Below are positions 24,647 to 33,771 of a stretch of 64,000 bases of DNA, piece after piece. The position numbers were made by a program, and so were the translations under genes. The stretch is from Actinokineospora iranica (lineage in GTDB: Bacteria; Actinomycetota; Actinomycetes; Mycobacteriales; Pseudonocardiaceae). A model generated the notes under the pieces. It was not told the DNA's origin. It saw only the letters and a list, made by a program, of their open reading frames with translations, and searched no databases. Position 1 is the stretch's first letter; each line of letters begins with the position of its first letter. The stretch covers positions 1-64,000 of the forward strand of contig NZ_FMZZ01000013.1 in assembly GCF_900101685.1 (NCBI RefSeq). The letters are read 5' to 3'.

Positions 24647-24994
24647 TTACCGCCGCTTCATCGGCTGTCCGGTCACCGTGCACCGTGGCACGGGGCCTGC
24701 CGGCGCGGTGAGGGAGACCCGATCACAGGCACCGTCAGGGCAGCAGAACCGTTCCTCGTCGGCCTGTCCGGGGCCTGCTCCCGGCAGCCCGCTGGCCAGT
24801 GTGCGCACGGTTTCGTCGAGGCTCGATCCCAGCAACTCGGCGAGCAGGGCCAGGATCGGGAGTCGCGCCCGAGCTGCCGCTTCCAGCCGTGCCAGAGCAC
24901 GCTGCCGCTCGTGCGGCTGGCGGGCACACTCGGCTCGCAACTCATCCAATTCGGCGCAGAGAGCGGTGAGCGCGTGCCGTTCCGCCAGATCCAC
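24647..24994 (-). CDS. Helical protein with C-terminal zinc-knuckle, first gene of CHAT operon
   Basis: A 115-residue protein. The first 60 residues form an amphipathic, probably coiled-coil helix region (LCAELDELRAECARQPHERQ). The end has FCCPDGACDRV, then PRCTVTGQPM, a Cys cluster. GTG 24994 is preceded by GAGGAGGT. Small proteins with this CPDGxCDR tail occur next to TPR-CHAT genes in actinobacteria as I recall, so a regulatory or adaptor role in the same system is likely. Confidence 0.6.
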   Translation of the reverse strand: MDLAERHALTALCAELDELRAECARQPHERQRALARLEAAARARLPILALLAELLGSSLDETVRTLASGLPGAGPGQADEERFCCPDGACDRVSLTAPAGPVPRCTVTGQPMKRR

Positions 24995-25288
24995 GTCCGA
25001 CCTCCTCAGTCGTCGATGCCGTCGTCACGGGTGAACCCAGCGGCGGTGCTGTGGCTCCACACCGCCGCTGGCTTGTCATCTTGCACCCGATCGCCCCCTT
25101 CCGTGCACCGCTCAGCGGAATAGGTCGTCGGTGGTCGAGAAATCACCAGCGCCAGGCGCGTGTCGTCTCCACCTCCTCCTCGCCTGCGGCAAGTACATCG
25201 TGACGTGCCCCCGGCTGAAGCGTCTAGCAGTACGTCGACCGCACACCCGGCGTGTCGTTGCCGCCTGCCGCGATCCAGCCCGGCTTGA
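24995..25288. other. Intergenic region upstream of the CHAT operon
   Basis: I see no supported gene. It separates the CHAT operon from the integrase remnant and should contain the operon's promoter; no convincing -35/-10 pair was fixed. Confidence 0.35.
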
Positions 25289-25943
25289 TCAACCGGATGT
25301 GGTGGTGGTCGGCATCCCGAGGTTGACCTGGCGAGCAACCCGAGTCAGACGCAGCGCGTCGGCGCGCTTGTCGCGTAGGCACTGGAGCGTACGGTTGATT
25401 CCCTTGATCTCGCCAGCCAGCCTTCGATGGCGGCACACTTCTTCCGGTCTTCCAATTCATCCAGGCGCGGCAACATTTTTGGATTTACACGTAACTGTGG
25501 GCACCACAGGCAAGCGTGCTCATGCGGACAATCGGTCCCATATGGGCGCCCGCAGGAGCCAAGTTCCACCTTTCGCTTGTCGAAGTGTTCCTCGAGCTCT
25601 GCCCATTCTTCGTCTGTCGCTGGGCGGCATTCTTCCGTTGGTCGCATCGACCGGCGACGACCGAGGAAGTCTTGCACGTGCCGGATGAGGTCTTCCTTAA
25701 ACACCGCGACATACCCTTGCGTAGTTTGCAGGCTCACGTGCCCGAGCAAAGCGGCTCCGATATGAATTGGAAGCCCATTGTTGACAGATCCGTCGCAAAC
25801 AACCTTCGAAAACCGTGTGGCGTGAATTGCAACCCGTGGAATTCAGAAATCGTTTCACTGTCCGCCTCCCCCAAACAAGGCCTCTGCGAGTGCGACCTCT
25901 TCCTCAGCTGCTCAAATTTCTCACGACCGCCGACTACGCCCAC
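25289..25943 (-). pseudogene. C-terminal remnant of a large tyrosine integrase
   Basis: Fragments in order on the minus strand are FTPHGFRRLFATDL (the HxxR box with His-Gly-Phe), LGHVSLQTTQGYVAVFKEDL (His and catalytic Tyr region), GSCGRPYGTDCPHEHACLWC, PKMLPRLDELE and, in another frame, EIKGINRTLQCLRDKRADAL. They occupy at least three frames, so several frameshifts have occurred, and the N-terminal two thirds are missing. It marks an old integration module between the two conflict operons. Confidence 0.75.
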
Positions 25944-26118
25944 GCCTCAAGGAACAACTCAACCTCGAGCGAACACTTACAGAAGACGGCTCCGACGCGG
26001 ATGGCACCACGAAGCCGAACGACACGGCACGATCGCCAACCGCCTGAGCCAACTGCAGGAAGATCTTGGGCGAGAATCCGGCGCATGACCACTCCACTCG
26101 CTGTCAAAGCCGGGGCGT

Positions 26119-27324
26119 CTAGCCGCTGTCCGCGGCCCAAGGCTCCAGGTCACCCCAACAACCACCTCCCGGGACGTCTGTAGGAGTATCATCGCGGTGT
26201 CCATCGGTTGGGGTATAGCGCAACGGCACCGTGTTATCCGAGCCGGGCCTGCGCACTGTGCCGTCGAACTGTAGGCACCGGACCGATCCCGTGGCCTCGT
26301 CTGTGCGGGCGACCAACCACGGTGTCAGTGAGAGTGGTTGTCGTGTCGGGCTGAGGAGGACGGGATGTCCGGTAGTGAGCGGTTTGGTGGTGCGGATCGT
26401 CCCGTATTTTGGTGGCCCCAGGCCGGTGATGCTGCTGTAGGTCGCCTCGAAAGAGTGGCCGTTGTAGGACATCGCTTGCGGGACAGCGAGTTCGGCTCGC
26501 CAGAGGCCAAGTGCTCGGTGAGTGAAACGCCGGAGAAGATGCTCGAGTAGTGCGCTCATGGTGTGGTCCGGCGGGCGACCATGCGCTATGTCGTTACGCA
26601 ATCGGACGAGGCTTCTGACCAAATCTCGGTCGGACTTCTTGGGTGCGAGCCAGGACCAGAACTGCGTGAAACTGACGTCTGCGGTCGGGATATTCGCCAA
26701 CGCGATGCACAGATCAAGCCAGGTACCCATGCTGAGCGAGGAAATCTGCTGACGGTTGATCCCGCGAAGTGGCACCGGCTCCGTCGAGCTCAATCCAATT
26801 ATTGAACCGAACCGCAGGATTTCTTCAACTGCGAGAAGCCCTTCCAGCAGCTTCTTGTCGGGATCGGCCGTCGATTCGTATCTTGCGAATCGGTAGGCTA
26901 GCGGCGTGGGAAGTTCCTTGCCTGCCTTGTCGAGCGCTTCGACCTGAAATTTGTCCACCGTCTCGGCGCAGCGGGAAAACAGATCCTGCGCGGCTTCTGT
27001 CTTCTCGATGTAATCTACCGCCCCGAGACGGAAGGCTTCACGCACCCCCCACCCCTCGCCGGAAAGCACAAAAGAGGGAACACGCTGCCCCTGGTTCTGG
27101 AGTTGTTCCAACAACCACAGGCCGCCCCATTCGCCCGGCGGCATCTTGAGATCAACAATCAATAGGTCGATTGGCCACATAGATACATGACTCAACGCCG
27201 CATGACCATCCGTTACGAAATGTAGACTAGCCCCAGCCTCACGCAGGGAGGTGCATAGTGTACGCACTACATCCATCTGATCGTCGGCCACAAGAATGGA
27301 AATTCCGGCCAGTCGCTTGCTCAC
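26119..27324 (-). CDS. Response-regulator receiver fused to a HEPN-like domain
   Basis: A 401-residue protein. Residues 8-115 form a CheY-type receiver: acidic pair D14-D15, phosphoacceptor D58 in LLIVDLKMP, S88 and K108 (DYIEKTEA). Instead of a DNA-binding output, residues about 150-275 are helical with RLRNDIAHG, an Rx4H motif (R243, H248) characteristic of HEPN RNase/toxin-related domains. A C-terminal beta-rich part of about 100 residues follows. The start overlaps the kinase stop by 4 bases. Inference: phosphorylation gates an RNase or RNA-binding output. HEPN assignment is by motif only. Confidence 0.75.
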   Translation of the reverse strand: MSKRLAGISILVADDQMDVVRTLCTSLREAGASLHFVTDGHAALSHVSMWPIDLLIVDLKMPPGEWGGLWLLEQLQNQGQRVPSFVLSGEGWGVREAFRLGAVDYIEKTEAAQDLFSRCAETVDKFQVEALDKAGKELPTPLAYRFARYESTADPDKKLLEGLLAVEEILRFGSIIGLSSTEPVPLRGINRQQISSLSMGTWLDLCIALANIPTADVSFTQFWSWLAPKKSDRDLVRSLVRLRNDIAHGRPPDHTMSALLEHLLRRFTHRALGLWRAELAVPQAMSYNGHSFEATYSSITGLGPPKYGTIRTTKPLTTGHPVLLSPTRQPLSLTPWLVARTDEATGSVRCLQFDGTVRRPGSDNTVPLRYTPTDGHRDDTPTDVPGGGCWGDLEPWAADSG

Positions 27325-30300
27325 TGCGATTCACCCCCGAAATCAGCGGCGAGCGGCAGGGTCAGTAGCCATGATGTACCACGGTCAGTCGGCTGCAGCG
27401 CCAGTCTGCCGCCAGCACGAGACACCAGAGCTTGGGCACTCCACAGCCCAAGACCGTTTCCGCCAGCTTTCGTACTGTGGATCCGCTTCCGCTGGGCCCA
27501 TGCGAGTGCGACCTCGTCGGGCAGCCCAGGTCCGTTGTCCGCGACCTCCACGGCCGCCTCGTACTCGTCTGCGGTCCACTCGATGCTGATTGAGCCACCA
27601 TCGCCCATGGCCTCGATCGCATTCGTAATCAGATTATCTAGTACGGCCAACAGCGCAGGGGCCCCGATCTCGACTCGCGCGGAGCGCTCGACGGCAGGGA
27701 TGGACAGCGAGATCGAATGAGGTAACCGGGATAGCACTCGACTGGCATAGTCGCGCAGAAATGTCCCGAGGTCAACGTCCCCGCAAGTCATGGAGCCAAG
27801 AACCGAGGTAGTCGCCTTTAGGCGGAGGACGATTGCTTGAGCCTCATCGAGGTGCGTACTCGCGGTGAGTTCCCGTCGGAGCTTTACACTCAGCGTCTCG
27901 TCCGCGATAGCGCCCGCGGTGGCTACGCGTGCAGCAACCAGTTGGTTCTTGAGGTCGTGCAGCAGGTCTGCCAACGACGACCGATATTGGTCGGCTTTCG
28001 GCACCATAGCGTCTCGCACAGCTCGGGAGATGACTCCCGACCCAGTGAGGATCTCAGGCCTGATGATGCGGACGTCTATTCCTTTTTCCTGCCCGGTCAT
28101 CTTGAGTGTGTGCACCGTTGTGTTCCACAGGAGACTCACCATCTCAAAGCGCGTACGATCAGATGCCCCTTCAGAGCGGAACGCCAATTGCACTGCCGAC
28201 CCAGGCAGCACTTTAACCGTCGCGGTGGGTTGCGACGCGAGCAGGGCGGCCGCGGCGGCGGCCAATGCGGCACGTTCACGGCCACTCAATGTGATTGACG
28301 GTAGATCGTCTGGGATCACGAGTCGAGTTCGGTATCGTATTCGCCACTCTTCCTCAAGGGTCGAAATATTTTCCTCAGGTTCGTCGGAGCCTATGCAGCG
28401 GTAGACATCGCACAGTTGGACCACGCGATCGACGTGATCCTGGATCAGCTTCTGCGGGTCGTCTATCTTTTCAATCATGGCCAGCACCGTCGACAGCTCC
28501 CGGTCGACTGCGTCGAAGTCGTCGATCTCACTCATGGCGCAGAACGCATCGGCGAGCCTATCCGGAGCTACCACTCGGCGCCCGAGTTGATCGCCGAGTA
28601 AGTGGTCTGCTTCACGCGCCCACTCGGCCAGGCGGCGACGATCGTCGATGAGATGCAGACCGCAAAGTTTTGCAGAGGCCCATTTCTTGAGGTGGTTGCT
28701 TGCAGTTGGTACCGCTGCCACGAGCTGGGCCAGCAGGAAACGCGCCAATGCCGGGACGCCTTCCGCTGGCAGTTCCGACAAAGAACGTATTCCGGGCCCG
28801 TCGGACAGTTTGTCGAGAGCGCCGAGTACTCTTGCTGAGACGCGGTGCTTCGCCCTGGCCTTATTGGATTCCGGTCCTCCACGCACTGTCGTGCTGACGT
28901 TGAGCGCTGGCGAGTGGATCGAGGCGACGGCTTCGAAGTCCGAGGCGTGATCGGGGCCTGATCTCACCACCTCGTAGTCAACCTCAAAGGGGACGACAGC
29001 GGCCACCATGGCCAGTTGCGTGGTTGGATCGGCCGCTCGGGTGCGGTCCGATGCGATGGCGGCCCAGATCGAATGCCACTGGGGAGGCCAGCCCTTCTCT
29101 AGCGAAGGCGGGAAACCTTTGGCAACGGTGACGGCACCGATCAAGGCCTGGAACGAGTTGGCGCTGATCTCCATCGTCGTACCTGACTGGTCTTGCCCCT
29201 TGCCTAGTAACAGTCCCGAGGCTAACTCCGCCTGCTGGAAGGCCCTCTCGTATACCTCATTCTGGATACTGAGGAACATGAACTCGGTGGGTCGCGTCTG
29301 CACGATGTTGCGGGTGACCGCGAGCGCATGTTCGTAGCCCAAAGTCTCGGATCCTACGAAGCCCAACGCCGAGTTGTCCCGCTGTCTGCACCACGCCACG
29401 AGCGTCTTGTTCTCGTATGCCCACGACGAGTGAATGAGTGCTTGGGAGAGCAACGCCTCAGCCTCCTGCGGCAGTGAGAACAGTTCTCGAAGCCGCCCTA
29501 TCGTACTGAGGTGTGAGGGAGGCCTGGGGATGGCTACGGGCGGCGAGGCCGGTGCGGTTCGGTCTTGACCAGAGGCCATCAGAGGAGGGCAATGCCTTTG
29601 GAGGAAGTCTTGTGCTGCGGCGTTCGACGATATTTTCTTGTTCGTCCCACTTCCTTCGCCGCGTCGACCACGAGCATCGACCACTGTCGCCTGGAAGACA
29701 GGGGCGTGATCGGGGCCCTCACGAACGAGTTCGTACAACGGAACATCGGGTGCCAACTCACGGGCCAAGATGGTCTTGGGATCGACCACCGTTGTAGCAA
29801 CGTTCACCAACGATACTAGGTCCGTAATCAACTGCTCTGCGACACCTTCTTTCCCTGCGAGACATAGAAGGCCGAGCAACCGCTTGCCCAGGTCGGCAAT
29901 CACTTTCCGTGGCAGTTTTGTCGTCCTGGCGAACGTGCGCCCAACCGTGGCGGAACTAGCCAACCAGTTGCGATTTGCCGCCCACTCCGCAAAACTATCT
30001 GTGCAACGGCTGACGTGGGTGCTCATCGAAGCGGCGGTCGCTGCCGGACTCTGGTACGCCTCCATCATCGCGATTCGTCGGAGGAAGGTGGCGCCGAGAC
30101 GGCTCAAAGCCTCGAGGTGCCACTTGGTCATGTCGGGCAGCAAGCGTTGATTTTCGTAGAGGTAGGTGAGATCGATTAACGCCAGCCACAACGCCCGGCG
30201 GAAGGTCTCGTCCAGCCCGTTCAGTCCGGCACTTGCGAGTGCTCGCACCAGAGGAGCGTCAGGCGAGATCAAGTTCGGATGTCCCTGAAGCACTCCGAAC

Positions 30301-30326
30301 TCGCGTCGATCGATCAACTCTGCCAC
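27321..30326 (-). CDS. Histidine kinase fused to two pseudo-RNase III/dsRBD modules
   Basis: A 1001-residue protein. Residues 35-170 are a remote RNase III-like domain and 192-245 a dsRNA-binding domain (LYELVREGPDHAPVFQATVV). Residues 275-410 are a clearer RNase III-like domain (LLSQALIHSSWAYEN, SALGFVGSETLG, NSFQALIGAV) and 445-508 a second dsRBD. In the second RNase III domain the acids expected in ExxxD and DxxE are Gly, Ser, Asn and Gln, so it should not cleave. The last 220 residues are a kinase: H790 in LLHDLKNQL, N-box LDNLITNAIEAM, G-boxes DNGPGLP and GGNGLGLW. It has no membrane segment. GTG follows GGGGAG. Confidence 0.8.
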   Translation of the reverse strand: MAELIDRREFGVLQGHPNLISPDAPLVRALASAGLNGLDETFRRALWLALIDLTYLYENQRLLPDMTKWHLEALSRLGATFLRRIAMMEAYQSPAATAASMSTHVSRCTDSFAEWAANRNWLASSATVGRTFARTTKLPRKVIADLGKRLLGLLCLAGKEGVAEQLITDLVSLVNVATTVVDPKTILARELAPDVPLYELVREGPDHAPVFQATVVDARGRRGEGSGTNKKISSNAAAQDFLQRHCPPLMASGQDRTAPASPPVAIPRPPSHLSTIGRLRELFSLPQEAEALLSQALIHSSWAYENKTLVAWCRQRDNSALGFVGSETLGYEHALAVTRNIVQTRPTEFMFLSIQNEVYERAFQQAELASGLLLGKGQDQSGTTMEISANSFQALIGAVTVAKGFPPSLEKGWPPQWHSIWAAIASDRTRAADPTTQLAMVAAVVPFEVDYEVVRSGPDHASDFEAVASIHSPALNVSTTVRGGPESNKARAKHRVSARVLGALDKLSDGPGIRSLSELPAEGVPALARFLLAQLVAAVPTASNHLKKWASAKLCGLHLIDDRRRLAEWAREADHLLGDQLGRRVVAPDRLADAFCAMSEIDDFDAVDRELSTVLAMIEKIDDPQKLIQDHVDRVVQLCDVYRCIGSDEPEENISTLEEEWRIRYRTRLVIPDDLPSITLSGRERAALAAAAAALLASQPTATVKVLPGSAVQLAFRSEGASDRTRFEMVSLLWNTTVHTLKMTGQEKGIDVRIIRPEILTGSGVISRAVRDAMVPKADQYRSSLADLLHDLKNQLVAARVATAGAIADETLSVKLRRELTASTHLDEAQAIVLRLKATTSVLGSMTCGDVDLGTFLRDYASRVLSRLPHSISLSIPAVERSARVEIGAPALLAVLDNLITNAIEAMGDGGSISIEWTADEYEAAVEVADNGPGLPDEVALAWAQRKRIHSTKAGGNGLGLWSAQALVSRAGGRLALQPTDRGTSWLLTLPLAADFGGESQ

Positions 30327-30380
30327 CCGTGCTCCCCGGTCAAGTACTTCCTCGCGTTCGCCGAACTCTATCGGCCCCGT

Positions 30381-30409
30381 CCAATAAATTCGTTACCGTT
30401 CGTGATCAA
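30381..30409 (-). promoter_or_regulatory. Predicted promoter of the kinase/receiver-HEPN operon
   Basis: On the minus strand TTGATC (30409-30404) and TATTGG (30386-30381) are separated by 17 bases, about 55 bases before the GTG start. The local A+T-rich composition supports it. Confidence 0.5.
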
Positions 30410-30681
30410 GATGTTAAGGTGAACGGCCGGGACTGTGAGCCAGCGGGCGGCGTTCGTCGGTCGAGAGTGAGTGCTGCGGTCGCTGGCCGATCCGTTCAAC
30501 GCTGTAGCGACGATGTGCGGTCAAGGTGTCGAGATGAACCCGCAGTGCTCGGCGTACACCACTGCGGCGCGCCCGATGGTCGGGGGATGCCTCGACAGAT
30601 GCCGCTCCGCACTCACTGCCTGACCGCTCTCGCGTGCACCGCCCCGCCCGGTGAGCGCTGGCCAGCATGCGGTGGTGGGGG

Positions 30682-30714
30682 TGGTCTGTCCAGCAGAAAG
30701 CGCTGGACAGACCA
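30682..30714 (+). terminator. 13-bp hairpin upstream of the ParB-like gene
   Basis: TGGTCTGTCCAGC (30682-30694) pairs with its complement (30702-30714) around AGAAAGC. Flanking GGGG and CCCC extend the stem with a bulge. It lies about 135 bases before the next start. Confidence 0.55.
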
Positions 30715-30850
30715 ACCCCACCGCCGCCCAGCAGGCCGCGCACCACCGGACCAGGTCGGGCACCGCCCGCCTTCTGGGAGATCGCGCGGCCGGACGGCCA
30801 CGCACTCCCGACAACGGTCCGCATCGTCCCCACGTCGGCAGGAGCAACCG

Positions 30851-32683
30851 ATGACCGCAATCGCCCCCGTCCTTGACGAACCCACCTCGGATGACGCCGA
30901 GGCGAGCTACCCCTACATCGCCAACGGGGTCGACCCGCGCACCCTGCGGGTCGACGGCAACTCGAGGCAGGTCGGCGACATCCGCGCCAAGCGCCCCGAC
31001 CTGGTCGACTCCATCGCCCGCCACGGCGTCGACCCCAAGGTCTCGATCATCAACGTCACCCCCGACCAGGACGGTGTTCTGCACGTCCTTGTCGGGTTCC
31101 ACCGCACGGCCGCGGCGGTCGCGGTCAAGGACCTGGAGAACCCCGACCTGCTGGTCGACGTCCTCGTCCACGCCCCCGGCAGCACCCGGCGGGAAACCTT
31201 GATCGCCCAGGGGATCGAAAACCTTCACCGGGAGGGCTACACCCAGCTCGAGGAGGCCGAGCTCTACCGGCAGCTCGCGCTGGAAGGCCTCGCCGACGAC
31301 GACATCGCCGCGGAGCTCAGCCGCCCGATCGACCGCGTCCGGGCAGGCCGCGCCGTGGCCGAAAGCGCCCGCACGGCCGACGCCGCCGAGGCACTGCCCC
31401 AGATCGACCTGTTCGAGCTGGGGGAACTGGCCGACTTCGCCGACGACGAGGACCTGCACAGCCAGCTGGTCGAGATCCTGCAGAGCCACCCCGCGCAGTT
31501 CGAGCACGCCCTGGGCAGGGCGCGTCGCATCCGTGACCAAGCCCGCGTGGAAGCCGAGGAGACCATCCGGCTGACGGAACTCGGCTACCTGGTCCTCGAC
31601 GACGAGCAGGACCTGGACGAGTGCCACGTGCTGCCGCTGGACGAGCTGTGCGACGGGCAGGACCCGACCCCACTCGACCCCGCGGAACACGAGCAGTGCC
31701 CCGGCCGGGCCGTCACCGTCCGGGCCACCCGCGAGCTGGAGGTGGAGCTGGAGCACTACTGCACCGACTACACCGCCCACGGCCACCACACCGTGGAGTC
31801 GATGAAGGTCGCGGCCGAGGAGGCCGCCCTGCGCGACGCCGGGGTCACGGTGATCGACCCCGACACCCCGGGCGCCACACCGCTGGGCGACCTGCGCGCC
31901 CAGTCCGACTCCGCCACCACGCTGCGCGCCGAGGACCACGTCGACTGCCCTGGGCACGCCGCCTACGTCGGCCGCCTCTATTCCTGGTCGAAGCTGGCTC
32001 CCATTTATGTCTGCACCGACCACCTCGCCCACGGCCACGTCCTGTTGAGCGCCGCGCGCACGCCTCATTCGGCCCGCAGCGCTGAGTGGCAGAAGGCCGA
32101 GCGGGCCCGGACCAAGAAGAACAACGACGCCTGGGCCGACGCCAAGACCGACCGCCGCGCCTGGCTGGCCACCTTCTTCAAGGGCTGGCGCAAGGCCGAC
32201 GTCAAGAAGCTGCCCAAGCGGTTGCAGCACTGGCTGGCGCTGGCCCCGATCCTGGCCAGCGACCACCTCGCCGACGCCGCACCCGGGCACGTCTACGCCT
32301 GCACTCTGCTCTCGATCAAGAACCCCGGCGGCGGACGCTTCGACCGCGACAGCAACCCGCTGGTCGCCCTGCTCAACCGCAAGACCACCACCGACGCCCA
32401 GGCCCTGTGGGTGCGCCTGGCCCAGGTCGTCGGCGCCGGGGAGGCCCACTGGAGCCAGCAGTCCACCGAGCGCAACGCCGACCTCACCTGGCGGCGCCCC
32501 TCCAGGGACACCGTCTTCTACTTCCAGCTGCTCGAGGTCCTCGGCTACCCCCTCTCCCACATCGAGAAGGTCACCCTCGACGCCACCGCCGATGCCGCGG
32601 TGTGGCCCCACCTCGCCGAGGACGACAAGACCGACGACGGCACCGAAGACACCACGGTCACCGAGGTCCCTCAGGCCGCCTAA
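30851..32683 (+). CDS. ParB-like (ParB/Srx N-terminal domain) protein
   Basis: A 610-residue protein with ATG 30851 after GGAGCAACCG. The N-terminal part (residues 20-150) has the ParB/sulfiredoxin-like order: LVDSIARHGV, then HVLVGFHRTAAAV (equivalent of the GHRR-type box), then ENLHREGYTQLEEAELYRQL and a HTH-like region. The C-terminal 400 residues include two similar Cys-containing boxes (EHEQCPGRAVTVR and EDHVDCPGHAAYVG). It may act in partition, gene silencing or element maintenance. No ParA is nearby, so true partitioning is uncertain. Confidence 0.7.
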   Translation: MTAIAPVLDEPTSDDAEASYPYIANGVDPRTLRVDGNSRQVGDIRAKRPDLVDSIARHGVDPKVSIINVTPDQDGVLHVLVGFHRTAAAVAVKDLENPDLLVDVLVHAPGSTRRETLIAQGIENLHREGYTQLEEAELYRQLALEGLADDDIAAELSRPIDRVRAGRAVAESARTADAAEALPQIDLFELGELADFADDEDLHSQLVEILQSHPAQFEHALGRARRIRDQARVEAEETIRLTELGYLVLDDEQDLDECHVLPLDELCDGQDPTPLDPAEHEQCPGRAVTVRATRELEVELEHYCTDYTAHGHHTVESMKVAAEEAALRDAGVTVIDPDTPGATPLGDLRAQSDSATTLRAEDHVDCPGHAAYVGRLYSWSKLAPIYVCTDHLAHGHVLLSAARTPHSARSAEWQKAERARTKKNNDAWADAKTDRRAWLATFFKGWRKADVKKLPKRLQHWLALAPILASDHLADAAPGHVYACTLLSIKNPGGGRFDRDSNPLVALLNRKTTTDAQALWVRLAQVVGAGEAHWSQQSTERNADLTWRRPSRDTVFYFQLLEVLGYPLSHIEKVTLDATADAAVWPHLAEDDKTDDGTEDTTVTEVPQAA

Positions 32684-32692
32684 CCCGCGTCC

Positions 32693-32730
32693 GGCGGTCT
32701 GGGGCGCTACGCAACGCGCCCCAGACCGCC
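32693..32730 (+). terminator. 15-bp G+C hairpin after the ParB-like gene
   Basis: GGCGGTCTGGGGCGC (32693-32707) pairs perfectly with 32716-32730 around an 8-base loop, 10 bases after the stop codon. The position fits a transcript-end or 3'-stabilising hairpin; there is no U tract. Confidence 0.6.
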
Positions 32731-32772
32731 CTCATCGGCGATGCCCCTGTCCGAATCTCAGGAAGGACTCCC

Positions 32773-33723
32773 ATGCCCCAAACAACGCCGTCTGCCCCCG
32801 ACGCCCGCACCGTCACGGAGGAGATCCGCCGGGCACGCGCGTACCTGCTCCGCGTCGCGGAGCCTCCCGCACCTGCCCTGCACGCGTTCGTCGAGCTGGT
32901 CGGCCCGGTCGAGGCCGCCGAGCGCATCCGCCGCGACGACGACGTCCCCACCGTGATCCGGAGCGAGCTGGTCCACCGGCCTCCCGCTGACGAGGTCGAC
33001 CGCGACTTCCGCACCGCCGATAAATATGGGGCCCGACTCGTCGTCCCCGAGGACGACGAGTGGCCCGCAGACCAGCTGGCGTGCCTGGAAGGCCGGACGT
33101 GGACCGCGGCGCCCCTCGCCTTGTGGGTACGCGGCCCCGCGCTGCTGGACGACGCGCTCCGGCGCGCGGTGTCGGTGGTGGGAGCCAGATCCGCCACGGC
33201 GTACGGCGAACACGTGGCGACCGAGTTCGGGTACGGGCTGGCCGAGGAGTCCGTGACCGTGGTCTCCGGCGCCGCATACGGCATCGACGGCGCAGCGCAT
33301 CGAGGGGCGTTGGCAGCCCACGGGACGACCGTCGCCGTCCTCGCGTGCGGCGTCGACCTCAGCTACCCGGCCGCGCACACTGCCCTGCTCGACCAGATCG
33401 CCAAGGAAGGCGCGATCGTGAGCGAGTACGCCCCGGGCACACTGCCTGCCAAGCACAGGTTTTTGGTCCGGAACCGGCTGATCGCGGCGCTGGCGTCCGC
33501 CACGGTCGTCGTCGAAGCAGGCACGCGCAGCGGCAGCCGCAACACCGCCACCACGGCCAAGCGCCTGGGCAAACCGGTCGGCGCCGTCCCCGGTCCGGTC
33601 ACCTCCGCCACCTCCCAGGGGTGCCACGACCTGCTCCGCACCAAGGCGGCGCAGCTCATCGAGACCATCGACGATGTCCTCGCCCTGGCCAGCCTGCACA
33701 CCGACACCAGCCGCCCCGGCTAA
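32773..33723 (+). CDS. dprA: DprA/Smf-like DNA-processing protein
   Basis: A 316-residue protein with ATG 32773 after GGAAGGA. It has the DprA Rossmann-like core: VVGARSATAYGEHVA, then VVSGAAYGIDGAAHRGAL, HRFLVRNRLIAALA, and EAGTRSGSRNTA. DprA loads RecA onto single-stranded DNA. Relatives on mobile elements may act on incoming single-stranded DNA during conjugation. The gene symbol denotes the family; this is probably the element's own copy rather than the chromosomal gene. Confidence 0.85.
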   Translation: MPQTTPSAPDARTVTEEIRRARAYLLRVAEPPAPALHAFVELVGPVEAAERIRRDDDVPTVIRSELVHRPPADEVDRDFRTADKYGARLVVPEDDEWPADQLACLEGRTWTAAPLALWVRGPALLDDALRRAVSVVGARSATAYGEHVATEFGYGLAEESVTVVSGAAYGIDGAAHRGALAAHGTTVAVLACGVDLSYPAAHTALLDQIAKEGAIVSEYAPGTLPAKHRFLVRNRLIAALASATVVVEAGTRSGSRNTATTAKRLGKPVGAVPGPVTSATSQGCHDLLRTKAAQLIETIDDVLALASLHTDTSRPG

Positions 33724-33771
33724 CCGTTCGCGGCCCGCGCGAAGCCCGCTCATCCGCGCGCGGAGACCACC

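Larger units (their letters stand above)
30327..30850. other. Divergent intergenic region between the kinase operon and the backbone
   Basis: No gene is supported. Bases 30380-30420 are A+T-rich and hold the leftward promoter listed next. Bases 30640-30760 hold a strong hairpin ahead of the ParB-like gene. The boundary between the island and the element backbone probably lies between 30420 and 30600. Confidence 0.5.

Noticed and set aside
25941-26118. Small + strand gene after the integrase remnant
   Set aside because: The possible helical peptide (ANRLSQLQEDLGRESGA) lacks a start and lies in shifting frames; it is probably more integration-module debris.
27321-30326. Calling the kinase fusion an active ribonuclease III
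   Set aside because: The residues that align with the catalytic Glu/Asp positions in the better conserved domain are Gly, Ser, Asn and Gln, so cleavage is not supported.
30851-32683. A complete parAB partition locus
   Set aside because: Only a ParB-like gene is present; no ParA ATPase and no parS-like 16-base palindromic repeats were seen nearby.
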